Below, piece after piece: positions 27,556 to 38,844 of a DNA stretch of 64,000 nt. The stretch's first letter is position 1; every line of letters starts with the position of its first letter. The notes below the pieces were generated by a model. It had not been told where the DNA came from. It saw only the letters and a list, made by a program, of their open reading frames with translations, and made no database searches. The DNA is from Alcanivorax sp. 1008 (GTDB taxonomy: Bacteria; Pseudomonadota; Gammaproteobacteria; Pseudomonadales; Alcanivoracaceae), in assembly GCF_020667895.1 (NCBI RefSeq), contig NZ_JAFMPS010000010.1:44773-108772 (forward strand), written 5' to 3'. The position numbers and the translations under genes were made by a program.

Positions 27556-28563
27556 TTAACGCAGTCGGTTGGTCAGGCGATCATCTTCACGCAAACTGAC
27601 CGGCGGCCAGCTCTCAAGGCGCATGCCCAGAGACAGGCCCTTGGAGGCCAGTACGTCCTTGATCTCGGTGAGCGACTTCTTACCCAGATTCGGGGTTTTC
27701 AGCAGCTCAACCTCGGTGCGCTGAACCAGATCACCGATGTAATAAATATTCTCTGCCTTCAGGCAGTTGGCCGAACGTACGGTCAGCTCAAGGTCGTCAA
27801 CCGGACGAAGCAGGATTGGATCCACCTCTTCGCGGTGCTCTTTCTTCTCGACCTTACGCTCCTGCTCCAGATCCACAAACACGGCAATCTGTTGCTGCAG
27901 GATAGTGGCAGCCCGGCGGATCGCCTCTTCCGGCTGGATAGTCCCGTTAGTTTCCAGATCGATCACAAGACGGTCCAGATCGGTACGCTGCTCTACACGG
28001 GCAGCTTCCACCACATAAGCAACGCGCAGCACCGGGCTATAGCTGGCATCAAGCTGCAGGCGACCAATACCACGGGTCTCATCGTCTTCGGAGCGACGGG
28101 AATCTGCAGCAACATAGCCGCGACCCTTGGTAATCTTAAGCTTCATGTGCAGGTCAGTATCACCATTGATGGTACAAATCAGGTGATCAGGATTGATAAT
28201 CTCAACACTGTGATCACGCTGAATATCACCAGCGGTAACCGGGCCCTTGCCCTTCTTATTAAGCTCTAGCACCGCTTCTTCGCGGTCTTCCATGCGCAGA
28301 GCAATGCCCTTCAGGTTCAGCAGGATGTTGATCACATCTTCCTGAACGCCTTCAATGGCAGAATACTCGTGCTCAACACCATTGATCTCAACTTCGGTAA
28401 TCGCACAGCCCGGCATACTGGAAAGCAGAATGCGGCGCAGGGCGGAACCGAGGGTATGACCGAACCCGCGCTCAAGCGGTTCAAGAACCACTTTGGCGTG
28501 AGTCGGCGTAACGGCATTGACCGCGATAGCGCGCGGAGTCAGAAAATCGTTCACGGCGGTCAT
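27556..28563 (-). CDS. rpoA: RNA polymerase alpha subunit
   Basis: 335 aa. N-terminal assembly domain ([20 protein letters not shown]) for dimerisation and beta/beta' binding, a flexible linker near 240, and the C-terminal domain with [12 protein letters not shown] and [14 protein letters not shown], which contacts UP elements and activators. It sits between rpsD and rplQ, the canonical alpha-operon position. Confidence 0.98.
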   Translation of the reverse strand: MTAVNDFLTPRAIAVNAVTPTHAKVVLEPLERGFGHTLGSALRRILLSSMPGCAITEVEINGVEHEYSAIEGVQEDVINILLNLKGIALRMEDREEAVLELNKKGKGPVTAGDIQRDHSVEIINPDHLICTINGDTDLHMKLKITKGRGYVAADSRRSEDDETRGIGRLQLDASYSPVLRVAYVVEAARVEQRTDLDRLVIDLETNGTIQPEEAIRRAATILQQQIAVFVDLEQERKVEKKEHREEVDPILLRPVDDLELTVRSANCLKAENIYYIGDLVQRTEVELLKTPNLGKKSLTEIKDVLASKGLSLGMRLESWPPVSLREDDRLTNRLR

Positions 28564-28583
28564 GAAAATCCCTCAGGCTGTGC

Positions 28584-29210
28584 TTACTTCGAGTAAAGCT
28601 CGACGATCAGGTTCTCGTTGATCTCGGCCGGCAGGTCAACGCGCTCTGGACGGGCCTTGTAAGTCCCTTCCAGACCTTTCTCGTTGACTTCGATCCATGG
28701 CGCAAATCCACGCTGCTGAGCCAGTTCCATTGCGCTCTTTACACGCAGCTGGTTCTTGGACTTTTCGCGCACACAAACTACATCACCCGGTTGTACCTGA
28801 TAAGAGGCAACATTTACCGAGCGGCCATTTACCAAAATGGCGCGATGGCTAACCAGCTGACGCGCTTCCGAGCGAGTCGAACCGAAGCCCATGCGGTAGA
28901 CGACGTTATCCAAGCGGCTTTCCAACAGCTGAAGCAGAGCTTCACCAGTGGCACCACGGCTGGCCGACGCCTTCTTGTAATAATTACGGAACTGCTTTTC
29001 CAGCACACCATACATGCGGCGTACTTTCTGCTTCTCGCGCAGCTGAACGCCATAGTCAGACAGACGACCGCCACGACGGGAGGCGGCTGCAAAACCAGGA
29101 AGCTGATCTGCCTTACACTTCGAGTCGAGCGGACGAATACCACTCTTCAGGAACAGATCCGTGCCTTCGCGACGGGACAGTCTGCACTTCGGACCTAGAT
29201 ATCTTGCCAT
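28584..29210 (-). CDS. rpsD: 30S ribosomal protein S4
   Basis: 208 aa. Standard start [16 protein letters not shown] and an S4 RNA-binding domain around residues 95-155 ([23 protein letters not shown]). S4 nucleates 30S assembly and in E. coli represses the alpha operon by binding near rpsM. Gap to rpoA is 20 bp. Confidence 0.97.
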   Translation of the reverse strand: MARYLGPKCRLSRREGTDLFLKSGIRPLDSKCKADQLPGFAAASRRGGRLSDYGVQLREKQKVRRMYGVLEKQFRNYYKKASASRGATGEALLQLLESRLDNVVYRMGFGSTRSEARQLVSHRAILVNGRSVNVASYQVQPGDVVCVREKSKNQLRVKSAMELAQQRGFAPWIEVNEKGLEGTYKARPERVDLPAEINENLIVELYSK

Positions 29211-29225
29211 GCTTTCTTACTCCCG

Positions 29226-29618
29226 TTACACGCGACGCTTTTTGGCCGGACGGCAGCCATTATGCGGAATCGGCGTCACGTCCTGAATGCTGGTGATCTT
29301 GTAGCCACAGGCGTGCAGCGCACGTACTGACGACTCACGACCAGGGCCTGGGCCCTTGACACGGACTTCAAGGTTCTTCAAACCGTAGTCCTTGGCTGCG
29401 TTACCCGCGTTCTCTGCTGCAACCTGAGCAGCAAAAGGGGTGCTTTTACGCGAGCCACGGAACCCGGCACCACCAGAGGTCGCCCAGGAAAGAGCATTCC
29501 CCTGACGATCTGTAATGGTGATGATAGTGTTATTGAAGGACGCGTGTACGTGCGCAATCCCGTCCGCTACGGTACGGGTTACCTTCTTCCGACGTGCGCC
29601 ACTGTCTTTTTTCGCCAT
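29226..29618 (-). CDS. rpsK: 30S ribosomal protein S11
   Basis: 130 aa, full length. Conserved [20 protein letters not shown] and the C-terminal [14 protein letters not shown] are present. It forms the 30S platform with S6/S18 and S21. It lies 15 bp before rpsD in the alpha operon. Confidence 0.97.
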   Translation of the reverse strand: MAKKDSGARRKKVTRTVADGIAHVHASFNNTIITITDRQGNALSWATSGGAGFRGSRKSTPFAAQVAAENAGNAAKDYGLKNLEVRVKGPGPGRESSVRALHACGYKITSIQDVTPIPHNGCRPAKKRRV

Positions 29619-29644
29619 GATACGTGCCTACCTGGACTCAGGAC

Positions 29645-30001
29645 TTATTTGCGAATCGGTTTCCGCGGACCTTTACGGGTCCGGGCATTAGTTTTGGTAC
29701 GCTGTCCACGCACCGGCAAGCCGCGACGATGACGAATGCCACGGAAGCACCCGAGATCCATCAACCGCTTGATGTTCATACTTACTTCCCGACGCAGGTC
29801 ACCCTCGACCGGCAGCTTCGCTACTTCGCCACGCAGGGCGTCGAGCTGTGCTTCTGACAGATCACGCACCTTGGTGGTGGGGTCAATGCCAGTAGAAGCA
29901 CAAAGCTTCTTAGCCGTGGTATTGCCGACGCCAAAAATATAGGTCAGCGAAATAACCGCGTGCTTGTTGTCAGGGATGTTAACGCCTGCAATACGGGCCA
30001 T
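29645..30001 (-). CDS. rpsM: 30S ribosomal protein S13
   Basis: 118 aa, first gene of the alpha operon. [20 protein letters not shown] start, helix-two-turn-helix and the basic tail [20 protein letters not shown] that touches P-site tRNA. A clear promoter lies 61-89 bp upstream. Confidence 0.97.
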   Translation of the reverse strand: MARIAGVNIPDNKHAVISLTYIFGVGNTTAKKLCASTGIDPTTKVRDLSEAQLDALRGEVAKLPVEGDLRREVSMNIKRLMDLGCFRGIRHRRGLPVRGQRTKTNARTRKGPRKPIRK

Positions 30002-30061
30002 CCGAATATCTCCGATTTACACTCTACTTGCCGATTCTTGGGTACAGCCGAAGGGCGGCGA

Positions 30062-30090
30062 TACTATCGTCTGAACCGACGGATTTCAAC
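30062..30090 (-). promoter_or_regulatory. alpha-operon promoter
   Basis: On the minus strand TTGAAA (30085-30090), a 17-bp spacer and TAGTAT (30062-30067). The -35 matches 5 of 6 and the -10 matches 4 of 6. It lies just upstream of rpsM, where E. coli also has its alpha promoter. The extended L36 frame runs through it and stops inside the -10 box. Confidence 0.6.
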
Positions 30091-30232
30091 CTGTGCGTGA
30101 TTCCGGGGTCCGGAATCAGCCCTGGCGCTGCTTGTGACGCGGTTCTGCGGCGCAGATCACCATCACCCGACCTTTACGGCGGACAATCTTGCACTGACGG
30201 CACACCGTCTTCACCGAAGCCTGTACTTTCAT
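30065..30232 (-). CDS. rpmJ: 50S ribosomal protein L36, with an abnormal 17-residue C-terminal extension
   Basis: The start [19 protein letters not shown] and the zinc ligands (Cys11, Cys14, Cys27, His33) identify L36 of the zinc-binding type. The family is 37-38 aa and ends RHKQRQG. Here the frame reads RHKQRQA and continues for 17 more codons, giving 55 aa. The codon after CAG is GCT, then GAT; one additional G would give GGC TGA, the usual Gly-stop. So a single-base deletion in a G run, either real or a sequence error, explains the tail. The tail has no recognisable features and overlaps the alpha promoter. Confidence 0.85.
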
Positions 30233-30253
30233 TGCCTTAGCCTCTTCTCTGAA

Positions 30254-31630
30254 TCAGCGCACCAGACCGGTGCTGCCATAACCTTTCATATTGGACTTCT
30301 TCATCAGCTTCTCGTACTGAGTGGACATCAGATGAGCATTCACCTGACTCCAGAAGTCCATCACCACTACCACCACGATCAACAGCGAGGTGCCGCCGAG
30401 ATAGAAGGGCACATTCCATGCCGCCTGCAAGAAGATCGGCAACAGACATACCAGTGACATGTATGCAGCACCAATCAAAGTCAGACGTCCCATAACCGTG
30501 TCGATATAACGGGCAGACTGCTCACCTGGGCGAATCCCCGGAATATAAGCACCGGACTTCTTCAGGTTGTCCGCCACGTCCTTCGGGTTGAACATCAAAG
30601 CCGTATAGAAGTAGCAGAAAAACACAATCCCGGCGGTGAACAGCAGAATATATAGCGGGGTACCAGGTTGCAGGGCATCGGTAACACCGCGCAATACACC
30701 GGACCAGGCAGAATCACCACCAGCACTACCAAACCACTGACTAATGGAGGCTGGGAAAAGCAGGATTGAGCTGGCAAAAATCGCCGGGATAACGCCCGCC
30801 ATGTTCACTTTAAGTGGCAAGTGACTCTGCTGAGCAGAGTAAATCTTGCGGCCTTCCTGACGACGAGCGTGATTTACCGTGATACGGCGCTGGCCTCTCT
30901 CGACAAATACCACCCCGTAGATCACCGCGATGGCAATCGCGAGAACCAACAGCATCACCAGCAGGTTGATCTCCCCCTGACGGGCAGACTCAAACAACTG
31001 GACTACTGCACCTGGCAGGCCAACTACAATACCCGCGAAGATAATCATGGAAATGCCGTTGCCAATACCACGCTCGGTAATCTGCTCACCCAGCCACATA
31101 AGGAATACAGTTCCGGTAACCAGCGATGTCACGGCAACGAAATAAAACGATGCCAACGCCAAACCGCCACCATCTCCGACCAGACTTGCGCCCTGACTAT
31201 GCAGGCCCGCAGCCACACCGAACGATTGGATCAGAGCCAGCACCACGGTCAAATAGCGGGTGTACTGGGTGATCTTGCGGCGACCGGACTCACCTTCCTT
31301 GCGCAGCTGCTCAAGGGTAGGAACCACCGCCGTCATTAACTGGATAACAATGCTCGCAGAGATATACGGCATGATGCCCAGCGCAAAAATACTCATCATC
31401 TCCAGCGCACCGCCAGAGAACATGTTAAACAGGCCAAGGAAGGTGTCCCGGTTGTCATCGAACAGGCGCGCCCAAGCATCCGGATTAATTCCCGGAACCG
31501 GAATATGCGCGCCAATCCTGAACACCACCAGAGCCCCGAGCAGGAAACCAATGCGCTTCCATAGCTGCCGCATAGCGGAGCTGTCAGGGCTGGTTCCGTT
31601 CGGCAGACTCTGGGCTTGATTCCTGGCCAT
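30254..31630 (-). CDS. secY: protein translocase channel subunit SecY
   Basis: 458 aa with about ten membrane helices and the plug-region motif [20 protein letters not shown] split around helix 2. Cytoplasmic loops [19 protein letters not shown] and [15 protein letters not shown] are the SecA and ribosome contact sites. It lies between rplO and rpmJ in the spc operon. SecE, its partner, is encoded at 57052-57423. Confidence 0.97.
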   Translation of the reverse strand: MARNQAQSLPNGTSPDSSAMRQLWKRIGFLLGALVVFRIGAHIPVPGINPDAWARLFDDNRDTFLGLFNMFSGGALEMMSIFALGIMPYISASIVIQLMTAVVPTLEQLRKEGESGRRKITQYTRYLTVVLALIQSFGVAAGLHSQGASLVGDGGGLALASFYFVAVTSLVTGTVFLMWLGEQITERGIGNGISMIIFAGIVVGLPGAVVQLFESARQGEINLLVMLLVLAIAIAVIYGVVFVERGQRRITVNHARRQEGRKIYSAQQSHLPLKVNMAGVIPAIFASSILLFPASISQWFGSAGGDSAWSGVLRGVTDALQPGTPLYILLFTAGIVFFCYFYTALMFNPKDVADNLKKSGAYIPGIRPGEQSARYIDTVMGRLTLIGAAYMSLVCLLPIFLQAAWNVPFYLGGTSLLIVVVVVMDFWSQVNAHLMSTQYEKLMKKSNMKGYGSTGLVR

Positions 31631-31638
31631 GCTTATAC

Positions 31639-32073
31639 TTACTCCTCGACCTTGCCGCCGGCAGCTTCAATAGCCGCTCGCGCACCTTTGGTCACTGCAA
31701 TACCACGCACGGTAACAGCCCGCTCGATGGTGCCGCTCAGGATAATCCGAGCACGCACCATGTCATGACGGACAACGTTGCATGCCTTCAAAGCGGCCAG
31801 ATCTACCACGTCCGCAGAAATCTTAGCCAGCTCTCCCAGACGCACCTCGGCAGTGCCGGCAGCCATCTTGGATTTAAAACCAAACTTCGGCAAACGACGC
31901 TGCAGCGGCATCTGGCCGCCTTCAAAACCTGGCTTGATGGAGCCGCCAGAGCGAGCTGTCTGACCTTTATGGCCGTGACCACCGGTCTTGCCAAGGCCGC
32001 TACCGATACCACGACCGAGACGCTTAGGTGCGCTTTTGGCACCAGCTGCGGGACGCAATTCGTTAAGACGCAT
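31639..32073 (-). CDS. rplO: 50S ribosomal protein L15
   Basis: 144 aa. Glycine-rich N-terminal part with [19 protein letters not shown] and the [18 protein letters not shown] motif. A late 50S assembly protein. It starts 2 bp after rpmD and ends 8 bp before secY. Confidence 0.97.
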   Translation of the reverse strand: MRLNELRPAAGAKSAPKRLGRGIGSGLGKTGGHGHKGQTARSGGSIKPGFEGGQMPLQRRLPKFGFKSKMAAGTAEVRLGELAKISADVVDLAALKACNVVRHDMVRARIILSGTIERAVTVRGIAVTKGARAAIEAAGGKVEE

Positions 32074-32075
32074 GA

Positions 32076-32255
32076 TTACGCTCCTTCAACCTGGACCATG
32101 AAATAAACTTTACCGATCATGCCACGCACAGCCGGAGTGTCTTCAAGCTCGACGGTGTGGCCGATACGACGCAGGCCCAAGCCACGCAGGGTCGCCTTCT
32201 GGGCTTGCACTCTGCCGTTGCTGCTCTTGGTCTGAGTAACTTTAATCTTCGCCAT
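32076..32255 (-). CDS. rpmD: 50S ribosomal protein L30
   Basis: 59 aa: starts [20 protein letters not shown] and contains the core [20 protein letters not shown], diagnostic for bacterial L30. It fills the gap between rpsE and rplO at its canonical spc-operon position. Confidence 0.96.
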   Translation of the reverse strand: MAKIKVTQTKSSNGRVQAQKATLRGLGLRRIGHTVELEDTPAVRGMIGKVYFMVQVEGA

Positions 32256-32281
32256 TGTTCTGTTCCCGTTACAGCCAGGCC

Positions 32282-32779
32282 TCAGCCCAGGATCTCTTCT
32301 ACGGTCTTGCCACGCTTGGCTGCTACCTGCTCCGGCGAGGACATGCTTTTCAGACCTTCATAGGTGGCCCGTACAACGTTGACCGGATTGGTCGAGCCGT
32401 AGCACTTGGCCAGTACGTTCTGAACACCTGCCACTTCCAGCACGGCGCGCATGGCACCACCGGCAATAACACCAGTACCTTCTGAGGCTGGCTGCATGTA
32501 CACCTTTGAGGCACCATGGGCGGCTCGGATCGGGTGCTGCAGAGTAGAGCCGGCAAGCTCCACCTGAATCATGTTGCGGCGAGCAGCTTCCAGAGCTTTC
32601 TGGATAGCAGCCGGCACTTCGCGAGCCTTGCCACGGCCGAAACCGATGCGACCTTTACCATCACCGACTACCGTCAGTGCGGTGAAAGAGAAGATGCGGC
32701 CGCCTTTGACCACCTTGGCCACCCGGTTCACCTGAACCAGCTTTTCCTGCAGACCTTCGTTGGGATCAACCTTTGCCAT
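32282..32779 (-). CDS. rpsE: 30S ribosomal protein S5
   Basis: 165 aa from the ATG at 32779 (MAKVDPNEG). The N-terminal S5 domain holds [20 protein letters not shown], the loop that controls decoding fidelity, and [18 protein letters not shown]. The C-terminal domain has [12 protein letters not shown]. An in-frame codon 9 bp upstream is not needed. Confidence 0.97.
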   Translation of the reverse strand: MAKVDPNEGLQEKLVQVNRVAKVVKGGRIFSFTALTVVGDGKGRIGFGRGKAREVPAAIQKALEAARRNMIQVELAGSTLQHPIRAAHGASKVYMQPASEGTGVIAGGAMRAVLEVAGVQNVLAKCYGSTNPVNVVRATYEGLKSMSSPEQVAAKRGKTVEEILG

Positions 32780-32790
32780 AAACCGCACCC

Positions 32791-33141
32791 TTAGAATTCA
32801 AGCCCGTTTTCACGCGCGGCGTCAGCCAGCGCTTTAACCCGGCCGTGATACCGGAACCCGGAGCGGTCGAAAGCCACACGGGCAATACCCGCTGCCTTGC
32901 CGCGCTCGGCAATCAATTTACCCACCGCAGAAGCGGCGTCAGCATTGCCGGTCGCTCCACCACGCAGATCTTTCTCAACGGTCGAGGCCGAAGCCAGCAC
33001 CGTGTCGCCACTGGCGCTGATGATCTGTGCATAGATGTGACGCGGAGTACGAAACACACAAAGACGCTCAACACCCTGACCACGAATCTTTGTCCGGGTG
33101 CGCAATGCTCTGCGCAAACGCTGCTCTTTCTTGTCTTTCAT
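32791..33141 (-). CDS. rplR: 50S ribosomal protein L18
   Basis: 116 aa. The basic N-terminus ([12 protein letters not shown]) and the end [20 protein letters not shown] fit the family. L18 binds 5S rRNA with L5 and L25. Gap of 11 bp to rpsE. Confidence 0.97.
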   Translation of the reverse strand: MKDKKEQRLRRALRTRTKIRGQGVERLCVFRTPRHIYAQIISASGDTVLASASTVEKDLRGGATGNADAASAVGKLIAERGKAAGIARVAFDRSGFRYHGRVKALADAARENGLEF

Positions 33142-33158
33142 CGCTTCAATCTCAACGG

Positions 33159-33692
33159 TTATTTCTTCTTGGCTTCTTTCCGGCGAACCTGTTCACCGGA
33201 ATACCGAACACCCTTACCCTTATACGGCTCTGGCGGACGGTAAGCGCGCACGTTAGCGGCAACCTGCCCAACAGCTTGCTTGTCCATACCGCGCAATACG
33301 ATCTCCGTTTGCGTCGGAGTCTCAGCGGTTACACCTTCCGGCATTTCATACGCCACCGGATGAGAGAAACCGAGGGTCAAGTTCAAAACCTTTCCCTGCG
33401 CCTGCGCTTTGTAACCCACGCCAACCAGTTCCAGCTTACGCTCGAAGCCGGCAGATACGCCGGTGATCAGGTTGGACAACAATGCACGGGTGGTCCCGGC
33501 AAGAGCCCAGGCCTGCTGTGACTCGCTTTTTGGAGACACGCGCAGTTCGCCTTCTTCGTTACGCACTTCCACCGCTGGATGGATGGAGATGCTCTGTGTG
33601 CCCTTGGCACCCTTTGCCGTCAGCTCCTGACCATCGAGTTTAATCTCGACGCCACTCGGCAACTTAACCGGACTTTTCGCTACTCTCGACAT
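33159..33692 (-). CDS. rplF: 50S ribosomal protein L6
   Basis: 177 aa from the ATG at 33692 ([17 protein letters not shown]); a longer in-frame start would run into rpsH. Two homologous L6 domains are present, with the signature [20 protein letters not shown] near the C-terminus. It lies near the factor-binding site of the 50S subunit. Confidence 0.97.
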   Translation of the reverse strand: MSRVAKSPVKLPSGVEIKLDGQELTAKGAKGTQSISIHPAVEVRNEEGELRVSPKSESQQAWALAGTTRALLSNLITGVSAGFERKLELVGVGYKAQAQGKVLNLTLGFSHPVAYEMPEGVTAETPTQTEIVLRGMDKQAVGQVAANVRAYRPPEPYKGKGVRYSGEQVRRKEAKKK

Positions 33693-33723
33693 TGCTGCAC
33701 CTAACCTGTCTATGCCGCTATCG

Positions 33724-34119
33724 TCAGAACACTTCGCAGAGCAGCTCGCCACCAACATTGGCTTTGCGTGCTGCGCGGTCGGTCATGATTCCCTGATTGG
33801 TGGAAACGATCATAACTCCCAGACCGTCTTTCACCTTCGGGATATCACCTGCGCTCTTGTAGATGCGCAGACCGGGTGTGCTCACTCGTTTGATACGCTC
33901 AATTACCGGCTTGCCCTCGAAGTACTTAAGATCGATGGACAAAATCGGCTTGCCAGCCTCACCGGTAACCTTGTAGTCACCAATGTAACCTTCATCCTGC
34001 AAAACCTTGGCAACTGCAGCCTTGGTAGTAGAGGACGGCATTTCCACGTCAGCTTTCTTGGCCATCTGTGCGTTACGGATACGGGTAAACATATCCGCCA
34101 GGGTATCTTGCATGCTCAT
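33724..34119 (-). CDS. rpsH: 30S ribosomal protein S8
   Basis: 131 aa, [18 protein letters not shown] start and the RNA-binding [20 protein letters not shown] motif. In E. coli S8 also represses the spc operon by binding at the rplE start. Gap of 31 bp to rplF. Confidence 0.97.
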   Translation of the reverse strand: MSMQDTLADMFTRIRNAQMAKKADVEMPSSTTKAAVAKVLQDEGYIGDYKVTGEAGKPILSIDLKYFEGKPVIERIKRVSTPGLRIYKSAGDIPKVKDGLGVMIVSTNQGIMTDRAARKANVGGELLCEVF

Positions 34120-34141
34120 GCTATCGCTCCGCTATTCCTGC

Positions 34142-34447
34142 TTACCAGCTGGCCTTGACCAGGCCCGGCACATCGCCACGCATTGCTGCTTCACGCAGCT
34201 TGTTGCGGCCCAAACCGAACTTGCGATAAACGCCGTGCGGACGACCGGTGATACGGCAGCGATTACGCTGACGAATCCGGGAAGAGTCACGCGGTAGCTT
34301 CTGCAGCTTAACCTGCGCATCCCACTTCGCCTCAGGCTCCGCATTTGGATCCTGCATAATTGCGCGCAGGGCATCACGCTTGGCACCATACTGTTTAACC
34401 AGTTTGGCGCGCTTCTTTTCCCGTTCTACCATTGAAGTCTTGGCCAT
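34142..34447 (-). CDS. rpsN: 30S ribosomal protein S14, zinc-independent form
   Basis: 101 aa, the long form without a CxxC pair. The C-terminal [20 protein letters not shown] and [16 protein letters not shown] are typical. The absence of zinc ligands means it does not depend on zinc, unlike L36 in this window. Confidence 0.97.
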   Translation of the reverse strand: MAKTSMVEREKKRAKLVKQYGAKRDALRAIMQDPNAEPEAKWDAQVKLQKLPRDSSRIRQRNRCRITGRPHGVYRKFGLGRNKLREAAMRGDVPGLVKASW

Positions 34448-34458
34448 GACTCTCTACC

Positions 34459-34998
34459 TCAGCTCTTCAGCGGGAAGTTGAAGGCACGCAACAGTGCCCG
34501 TGCTTCGTCATCGGTTTTAGCCGTGGTGGTCACCGTAATGTCCATACCGCGAATCTTATCAACCTTGTCAAACTCGATTTCCGGGAACACGATCTGCTCG
34601 CGCAGACCCATGGAGTAGTTACCACGGCCGTCGAAAGACTTCGCATTCAAACCACGGAAGTCACGGACCCGAGGAACCGCCACGGAAACCAGTCGCTCAA
34701 TAAACTCGTACATACGCTCGCTACGCAGTGTCACCTTGACACCAATCGGCCAGCCTTCACGAATCTTGAAACCGGCAACTGACTTGCGCGCCAGAGTAAC
34801 CACCGGCTTTTGACCGGACAGCTTGGTCATGTCCGATACTGCGCCATCAATTGCCTTACGATCCTGGGACGCTTCACCAACACCCATATTCAGGGTGACT
34901 TTGGTAATGCGCGGCACTTCCATAACGTTCTTGTAACCGAACTCTTCGAGGAGCTTAGGCACAATCTCGCTATCATATTTTTTCTTGAAGTTGCTCAT
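34459..34998 (-). CDS. rplE: 50S ribosomal protein L5
   Basis: 179 aa. Motifs [26 protein letters not shown] and [20 protein letters not shown] identify L5, the 5S rRNA binder of the central protuberance. It is preceded by rplX (13-bp gap). Confidence 0.97.
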   Translation of the reverse strand: MSNFKKKYDSEIVPKLLEEFGYKNVMEVPRITKVTLNMGVGEASQDRKAIDGAVSDMTKLSGQKPVVTLARKSVAGFKIREGWPIGVKVTLRSERMYEFIERLVSVAVPRVRDFRGLNAKSFDGRGNYSMGLREQIVFPEIEFDKVDKIRGMDITVTTTAKTDDEARALLRAFNFPLKS

Positions 34999-35011
34999 GA
35001 CTCAATCGACC

Positions 35012-35326
35012 TCAAGCGTCCAGCGCTGCGTTGTTGGACTTGAAGAATCGGACCTTCTTGCCCTCTTCCTCGCGGAAACCCACCCGATCCGCCTTCTGCG
35101 CCTGAGCGTTCCAGATCGCCACGTTGGAGTGGTGAATACTCGCTTCCTGTTCGACGATGCCGCCCTGAATGCCACGCTGCGGGTTAGGCCGCACATGCTT
35201 CTTGACGATGTTCACACCGGACACAACAAGCCGACCGTTATCCAGCACACGCTGAACCTTGCCGCGCTTACCCTTGTCCTTACCGGCGATCACGACAACT
35301 TCGTCATCACGTTTGATTTTCAACAT
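35012..35326 (-). CDS. rplX: 50S ribosomal protein L24
   Basis: 104 aa with an N-terminal KOW motif ([18 protein letters not shown]). An initiator of 50S assembly. It lies between rplN and rplE as in all gammaproteobacterial spc operons. Confidence 0.97.
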   Translation of the reverse strand: MLKIKRDDEVVVIAGKDKGKRGKVQRVLDNGRLVVSGVNIVKKHVRPNPQRGIQGGIVEQEASIHHSNVAIWNAQAQKADRVGFREEEGKKVRFFKSNNAALDA

Positions 35327-35340
35327 ACCTTCACCCGCCT

Positions 35341-35709
35341 TTAGATAACTTCAGGTGCCAGGGAAATAATCTTCATAAACTGCTCATTACGCAGTTCCCG
35401 GGTAACCGGTCCGAAGATACGTGTACCGATCGGCGCCTTGTTGTTGTTAAGCAACACAGCAGCGTTGTCGTCGAAGCGGATCACGGAGCCATCCGGGCGA
35501 CGAACGCCCTTACGGGTACGCACCACAACGGCGTTCATCACGTCACCTTTCTTGACACGACCACGGGGGATCGCCTCTTTAACGGTAACCTTGATGATGT
35601 CGCCAACGCCGGCATAACGGCGTTTGGAACCACCCAGCACCTTGATGCACTGCACTCGACGGGCTCCACTATTATCGGCCACTTCGAGCATCGTTTCGGT
35701 CTGAATCAT
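35341..35709 (-). CDS. rplN: 50S ribosomal protein L14
   Basis: 122 aa, [19 protein letters not shown] start and the [13 protein letters not shown] end. It forms an intersubunit bridge. First gene of the spc operon; a 48-bp gap separates it from rpsQ, and no strong promoter was recognised there. Confidence 0.97.
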   Translation of the reverse strand: MIQTETMLEVADNSGARRVQCIKVLGGSKRRYAGVGDIIKVTVKEAIPRGRVKKGDVMNAVVVRTRKGVRRPDGSVIRFDDNAAVLLNNNKAPIGTRIFGPVTRELRNEQFMKIISLAPEVI

Positions 35710-35757
35710 CGCTTATCTCTCCAGCTCTGCCCTTGGGCAGCTACAGCAACGCTCGCC

Positions 35758-36027
35758 TCAGGCCTGCGGGGCCTGCTCCACTACATTCACCAGCATCCAA
35801 GTCTTACGCTTGGACAGAGGACGGCACTCCTCAATGGTGACAATGTCGCCTTCGCGGCATTGGTTGTTTTCATCGTGCGCCATCAACTTGGTTGAACGGC
35901 GCAGGAACTTGCCATACACCGGGTGCTTTACCCGGCGCTCGACGAGAACCGTAATTGTCTTTTCGCCTTTATTAGAAACTACTTTGCCGGTAACGGTCCG
36001 GCCCAGTTCCTGGTTAGCGTCTGCCAT
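35758..36027 (-). CDS. rpsQ: 30S ribosomal protein S17
   Basis: 89 aa, OB fold with [19 protein letters not shown] and [17 protein letters not shown]. Last gene of the S10 operon; starts 2 bp after rpmC. Confidence 0.97.
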   Translation of the reverse strand: MADANQELGRTVTGKVVSNKGEKTITVLVERRVKHPVYGKFLRRSTKLMAHDENNQCREGDIVTIEECRPLSKRKTWMLVNVVEQAPQA

Positions 36028-36029
36028 AA

Positions 36030-36221
36030 TCAGTTACCCTGCTTCTCTCTCAGGATGGTATTAACGCGCGCGATATCGCGGCGAACGTTCCCGATCTCGT
36101 GGGTCTTGGAAAGCTGGCCAGAGGCCTTCTTCATGCGCTGCTTAAACTGTTGCTCGAGCAGAGAAAGATGCTCCTGCTTCAGCTCGTCAACGCTCTTGCT
36201 TCTCAAATCGTTCGCTTTCAT
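36030..36221 (-). CDS. rpmC: 50S ribosomal protein L29
   Basis: 63 aa, two-helix protein: [17 protein letters not shown] and [13 protein letters not shown]. It lines the peptide exit tunnel mouth with L23. Packed between rplP (3 bp) and rpsQ (2 bp). Confidence 0.97.
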   Translation of the reverse strand: MKANDLRSKSVDELKQEHLSLLEQQFKQRMKKASGQLSKTHEIGNVRRDIARVNTILREKQGN

Positions 36222-36224
36222 GGC

Positions 36225-36638
36225 TTACATCACCGTCCGAATAACGACGCGGGTTTCGAGCGGAAGCTTGGCTGCGGCCAGGCGGAACGCCTCGCGTGCA
36301 ATCTCTTCCGACACACCTTCCATCTCGTAAAGCATCTTGCCAGGGCGAATTTCTGCCACCCAGTACTCGACGCTACCTTTACCTTTACCCATCCGCACTT
36401 CCAGCGGCTTCTTGCTGATCGGCTTGTCCGGAAAAACACGAATCCAGATTTTGCCGCCACGCTTAACGTGTCTGGTCATGGCGCGACGGGCTGCTTCGAT
36501 CTGGCGTGCGGTCAAGCGACCACGGGCAACCGACTGCAGACCAATGGTGCCAAAAGACACCTTGCTGCCGCGCTGCGCCAGACCGCGGTTGCGGCCCTTC
36601 ATCATTTTCCGGAACTTAGTTCGTTTCGGCTGCAACAT
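36225..36638 (-). CDS. rplP: 50S ribosomal protein L16
   Basis: 137 aa from the ATG at 36638 ([19 protein letters not shown]). [20 protein letters not shown] is the conserved core. It helps position A-site tRNA. An upstream in-frame TTG would add only two residues and is not favoured. Confidence 0.97.
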   Translation of the reverse strand: MLQPKRTKFRKMMKGRNRGLAQRGSKVSFGTIGLQSVARGRLTARQIEAARRAMTRHVKRGGKIWIRVFPDKPISKKPLEVRMGKGKGSVEYWVAEIRPGKMLYEMEGVSEEIAREAFRLAAAKLPLETRVVIRTVM

Positions 36639-36651
36639 CGTCAATTACCCT

Positions 36652-37347
36652 TTAGCCACGGCCGCGCTTTTTGCTCGGGGCCTTGCTTGCCTTCTCTTCC
36701 TGCTGAATCTGGTCCATACCACCCAGAACTTCACCGCGGAAGATCCATACCTTGATGCCGATGGTGCCGTAGGTGGTTTCGGCACGCACGCTCGCGTAAT
36801 CAATGTCCGCGCGCAGGGTGTGCAACGGCACACGACCTTCGCGGTACCACTCGGTGCGGGCAATCTCAGCACCACCAAGACGTCCAGACAGCTGCACACG
36901 AATGCCTTCTGCGCCAGCCTTAAGGGAGTTCTGTACGGCGCGCTTCATAGCGCGACGGAACATAACCCGACGCTCGATCTGGCCAGCGATATTGTCAGCA
37001 ACCAGGCGCGCATCCAAATCCGGCTTGCGCACTTCTTCAATATTGATAGCAACAGGCACGCCCATCATCTGAGCGACGTCCTTGCGCAGACGCTCTACGT
37101 CCTCGCCCTTCTTGCCAATCACGATACCCGGACGAGCGGTAAAAATAGTGATCCGCACGTTGTCTGCCGGGCGCTCGATCTTGATACGGCTGACCGATGC
37201 GTTTTTCAGGCGACTGAACAGATGCTCTCGCACCTTGATGTCAGTTACCAAGTAGTCGGCGTAGTTCTTCGGGTTTGCATACCACAAGGAGTTGTGCTCC
37301 TTGACGATACCCAGACGAATACCTATCGGATGAACTTTCTGGCCCAT
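36652..37347 (-). CDS. rpsC: 30S ribosomal protein S3
   Basis: 231 aa. N-terminal start [15 protein letters not shown] domain around 40-110 with [17 protein letters not shown], and a C-terminal domain with [17 protein letters not shown]. With S4 and S5 it forms the mRNA entry helicase. A lysine-rich tail ends the protein. Confidence 0.97.
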   Translation of the reverse strand: MGQKVHPIGIRLGIVKEHNSLWYANPKNYADYLVTDIKVREHLFSRLKNASVSRIKIERPADNVRITIFTARPGIVIGKKGEDVERLRKDVAQMMGVPVAINIEEVRKPDLDARLVADNIAGQIERRVMFRRAMKRAVQNSLKAGAEGIRVQLSGRLGGAEIARTEWYREGRVPLHTLRADIDYASVRAETTYGTIGIKVWIFRGEVLGGMDQIQQEEKASKAPSKKRGRG

Positions 37348-37351
37348 CTGG

Positions 37352-37690
37352 TTACTCCTCCGAAACCTTGACGGTGATGTGGCAAGTACGCTTCAGAATC
37401 CGGTCAGCGCGGCCTTTGGCGCGCGGCTTGATCCGCTTCATGTACATGCCTTCATCTACGAACGCAGTAGAGACTTTCAGCTCATCCACATCCGCACCGT
37501 CGTTGTTTTCCGCATTTGCAATCGCGGATTCCAGAACCTTCTTCACCAACTTGGCCGCTTTCTTGGGAGAAAACGTCAGAGTGTTCAGGGCCTCTTCAAC
37601 TTTCTTGCCACGAATCTGGTCTACCACCAGTCGGGCTTTCTGGGCAGAGATACGTGCTCCGCGCAGATGGGCTGCAATTTCAGTCGCCAT
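37352..37690 (-). CDS. rplV: 50S ribosomal protein L22
   Basis: 112 aa. [20 protein letters not shown] and the C-terminal loop [20 protein letters not shown], which reaches into the exit tunnel. No macrolide-type deletion or insertion is seen in the loop. Confidence 0.97.
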   Translation of the reverse strand: MATEIAAHLRGARISAQKARLVVDQIRGKKVEEALNTLTFSPKKAAKLVKKVLESAIANAENNDGADVDELKVSTAFVDEGMYMKRIKPRAKGRADRILKRTCHITVKVSEE

Positions 37691-37701
37691 GGCTCGCTAC
37701 C

Positions 37702-37977
37702 TTACCGTTTGGCCTTCTTGTCCACGATGTGCCCGCGATAGGTGCGGGTAAGGGCGAATTCGCCCAACTTGTGGCCCACCATATGCTCAGTCACCAGAAC
37801 AGGCACATGTTGCTTGCCGTTATGGACCGCAATGGTCATACCCACCATCTCCGGAATAATCATGGAGCGACGGGACCAGGTCTTGATCGGCTTGCGACTG
37901 TTGCTTTCCGCAGCCTCTTCCACCTTCTTCAAGAGGTGGTGATCCACAAACGGACCTTTCTTCAGTGAACGTGGCAC
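37702..37977 (-). CDS. rpsS: 30S ribosomal protein S19
   Basis: 91 aa, start [20 protein letters not shown] and the [16 protein letters not shown] motif. It forms the head of the 30S subunit with S13. Confidence 0.97.
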   Translation of the reverse strand: MPRSLKKGPFVDHHLLKKVEEAAESNSRKPIKTWSRRSMIIPEMVGMTIAVHNGKQHVPVLVTEHMVGHKLGEFALTRTYRGHIVDKKAKR

Positions 37978-37999
37978 AGCGTCAACCTCTCTCTAACCG

Positions 38000-38827
38000 T
38001 TACTTCGCACGACGATCGCGAACGATCATCTTGCTGGTGCGCTTGTTGGTGCGGGTCTTATAACCCTTGGTCTTTACGCCCCATGGAGTCACAGGGTGAC
38101 GACCACCGGAGGTACGACCTTCACCACCACCATGCGGGTGATCTACCGGGTTCATAACCACACCGCGAACAGTGGGACGAACGCCTCTCCAGCGCTTGGC
38201 GCCAGCCTTACCCAGAGAGCGCAGACTGTGCTCACTGTTAGACACTTCACCGATGGTCGCGCGACATTCAGCGTGCACCTTGCGCATCTCACCGGAGCGC
38301 AAACGCAGAGTCACATACTGACCCTCTTTAGCCAGAACCTGCACCGCAGCGCCAGCAGAGCGAGCCAACTGCGCACCCTTACCAGGCTTCATTTCCACAT
38401 TATGAACCGTGGAACCCAGCGGGATATTACGCAGCGGTAACGCATTACCGGTCTTAATCGGAGCCTGCGGACCAGAAGCGACCTTATCACCTGCCTTCAG
38501 ACCCTTGGGCGCGATAATGTAGCGACGCTCACCATCGGAATACTTAACCAGCGCGATGTGTGCAGAGCGGTTCGGATCATACTCAAGACGCTCAACCTCA
38601 CCAGCGATACCGTCCTTATCACGACGGAAATCGATCACGCGATACTTTTGCTTGTGACCACCACCCTGATGACGGGTAGTGATACGACCGTTGTTGTTAC
38701 GGCCGCCGTTCTTCTGCTTCGCCTCAGTGAGCGGAGCATACGGAGCACCCTTGTGCAGATTCTCACCGACCACCTTGACGACAAAACGGCGGCCCGGAGA
38801 AGTCGGCTTACACTTTACAATCGCCAT
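38000..38827 (-). CDS. rplB: 50S ribosomal protein L2
   Basis: 275 aa. OB and SH3-like domains, and the C-terminal loop [18 protein letters not shown] with the conserved His near the peptidyl transferase centre. Spacing to rpsS is 22 bp. Confidence 0.98.
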   Translation of the reverse strand: MAIVKCKPTSPGRRFVVKVVGENLHKGAPYAPLTEAKQKNGGRNNNGRITTRHQGGGHKQKYRVIDFRRDKDGIAGEVERLEYDPNRSAHIALVKYSDGERRYIIAPKGLKAGDKVASGPQAPIKTGNALPLRNIPLGSTVHNVEMKPGKGAQLARSAGAAVQVLAKEGQYVTLRLRSGEMRKVHAECRATIGEVSNSEHSLRSLGKAGAKRWRGVRPTVRGVVMNPVDHPHGGGEGRTSGGRHPVTPWGVKTKGYKTRTNKRTSKMIVRDRRAK

Positions 38828-38844
38828 GATTCCTTCTCCCTTCC

